Source: Shimia marina
GTDB taxonomy: Bacteria; Pseudomonadota; Alphaproteobacteria; Rhodobacterales; Rhodobacteraceae
Length of the DNA: 64,000 nucleotides
Assembly (NCBI RefSeq): GCF_001458175.1
Contig: NZ_CYPW01000006.1
Coordinates: forward strand, 259,224-323,223
Direction of reading: 5' to 3'
A program made the translations under genes and the position numbers. This document shows, in pieces, positions 63,417 to 64,000 of the stretch. Positions within the stretch are counted from its first letter, which is position 1. Each line of letters starts with the position of its first letter. The notes under the pieces were generated by a model. The model had not been told where the DNA came from, ran no database searches, and saw only the letters and a list, made by a program, of their open reading frames with translations.

Positions 63417-64000
63417 ATGAAGGCTGCGCCCCTCTTTCCCCGCCTTCCAGTGCTGCGCGTGCTGGGCAAGCCCTTGCTTTTGAGGCTCCTGCTTCTGCTG
63501 GCGGTGATTGAGGCGATTTTTCTGGCCGAAAGCTTCACCACCCTGATGGAACATGCGCTGCGCGCACAAGGCCACGCTCTTGATGTGTTGCACCTGCTGA
63601 GCTTCAAACTGCCCGAAATTCTTGATCTGGCACTGGCTCTCAGCCTGCTGATCGCCACCTATTTCGCCACGCAAGACGCCCGCAATCGCGGTGAGCTGAT
63701 CATCCTTGCCACCGCAGGCGTTGCTTGGACACGGGTGATTGCCGCCGTCCTGCTGATCGGCACCTTGGGCGGCGTGATCAGCGTCCTGAACGCCGGGCTT
63801 CTGCACCCCATGGCACGCTACGGGGAGCGCCTTGCCCTTGCTGAGCTGCAGAAAAACCACCTTCTGTCCCGCATGCAAAACGGCACCACGAAAACCGCCG
63901 TTCAAACCCTCAATGACACCACTTTTGTCGCCCTGCCCGCGCAGGATCCCGCATCACAGGCGGGGGGACAATTGCTGGTGTTTCAGCCGCAAGAAACACC
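63417..64000 (+). CDS. LptF/LptG-family permease (3' end outside window)
   Basis: The first 194 codons are visible. One helix (about 20-40) is followed by LDVLHLLSFKLPEILDLALA, then RNRGELIILATAGVAWTRVI and a further helix, the N-terminal plan of LptF/LptG (YjgP/YjgQ), the permeases that lift lipopolysaccharide out of the inner membrane. It starts 40 bp after the CdsA-like gene on the same strand. Canonical lptFG normally sit with LPS-transport or outer-membrane assembly genes, so this could be a second copy devoted to the sphingolipid. The partner and C-terminus are not in view. Confidence 0.82.
   Translation, partial: MKAAPLFPRLPVLRVLGKPLLLRLLLLLAVIEAIFLAESFTTLMEHALRAQGHALDVLHLLSFKLPEILDLALALSLLIATYFATQDARNRGELIILATAGVAWTRVIAAVLLIGTLGGVISVLNAGLLHPMARYGERLALAELQKNHLLSRMQNGTTKTAVQTLNDTTFVALPAQDPASQAGGQLLVFQPQET

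Overview
The window is GC-rich, densely coded chromosomal DNA. Gene content points to an alphaproteobacterium of the Rhodobacterales (Roseobacter group): a Loktanella-type ALDH16, creatinase, ohrR/ohr, STAS-MlaE, leuC-leuD and leuB a few kb apart, an rsfS-rlmH pair and many short operons with 4-bp ATGA overlaps. This assignment comes from gene families, not from a database search. I see no tRNA, rRNA, CRISPR array, insertion sequence or prophage.

Layout. 1-3113: a metal ABC importer (solute-binding protein, ATPase, two permeases, the last cut by the window edge) behind a Fur/Mur-type palindrome. 3255-6608: deoC and a two-domain ALDH16, a deoxyribose/acetaldehyde route. 6839-8944: a nitrate-sensor type chemoreceptor. 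9372-10385: divergent ohrR and ohr with two operator-like palindromes. 10467-16009: creatinase, a self-processing P1 peptidase, a formamidase-like hydrolase and a secreted phytase-like esterase behind a candidate Pho box. 16065-19727: an MFS transporter, Hsp20 behind a ROSE-like hairpin, and two sibling secreted trypsin-like proteases. 19877-23246: a DUF599 protein, rlmH, rsfS and an MscS channel.

23359-30944: the leucine genes leuCD and leuB, with a GNAT enzyme, a TsoY-like membrane protein, an unknown membrane protein and an EEP-fold protein between them. 30964-32143: an Lrp regulator divergent from a LysE exporter. 32187-36888: an Mla/MCE phospholipid-transport operon (STAS-permease, ATPase, MCE protein, lipoprotein). 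37013-41352: a PaaX-like regulator, a DinB-like protein, a TauE-type transporter and a U32 peptidase. 41386-49183: one long minus-strand surface-glycan operon (nucleotide-sugar dehydrogenase, four glycosyltransferases, phosphatase, deacetylase, methyltransferase). 49362-52501: a large MscS channel and a J-domain protein. 52507-58368: a peptide-type ABC importer operon.

58684-64000 holds the most interesting block: a serine-palmitoyltransferase-like enzyme, a DUF4833 protein, myo-inositol-3-phosphate synthase, a 3-ketodihydrosphingosine-reductase-like SDR, a CdsA-like cytidylyltransferase and the start of an LptF/LptG-family permease, in one tight plus-strand operon. Together they suggest a dedicated pathway for making, and perhaps exporting, an inositol-containing sphingolipid. 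The operon continues past the window.
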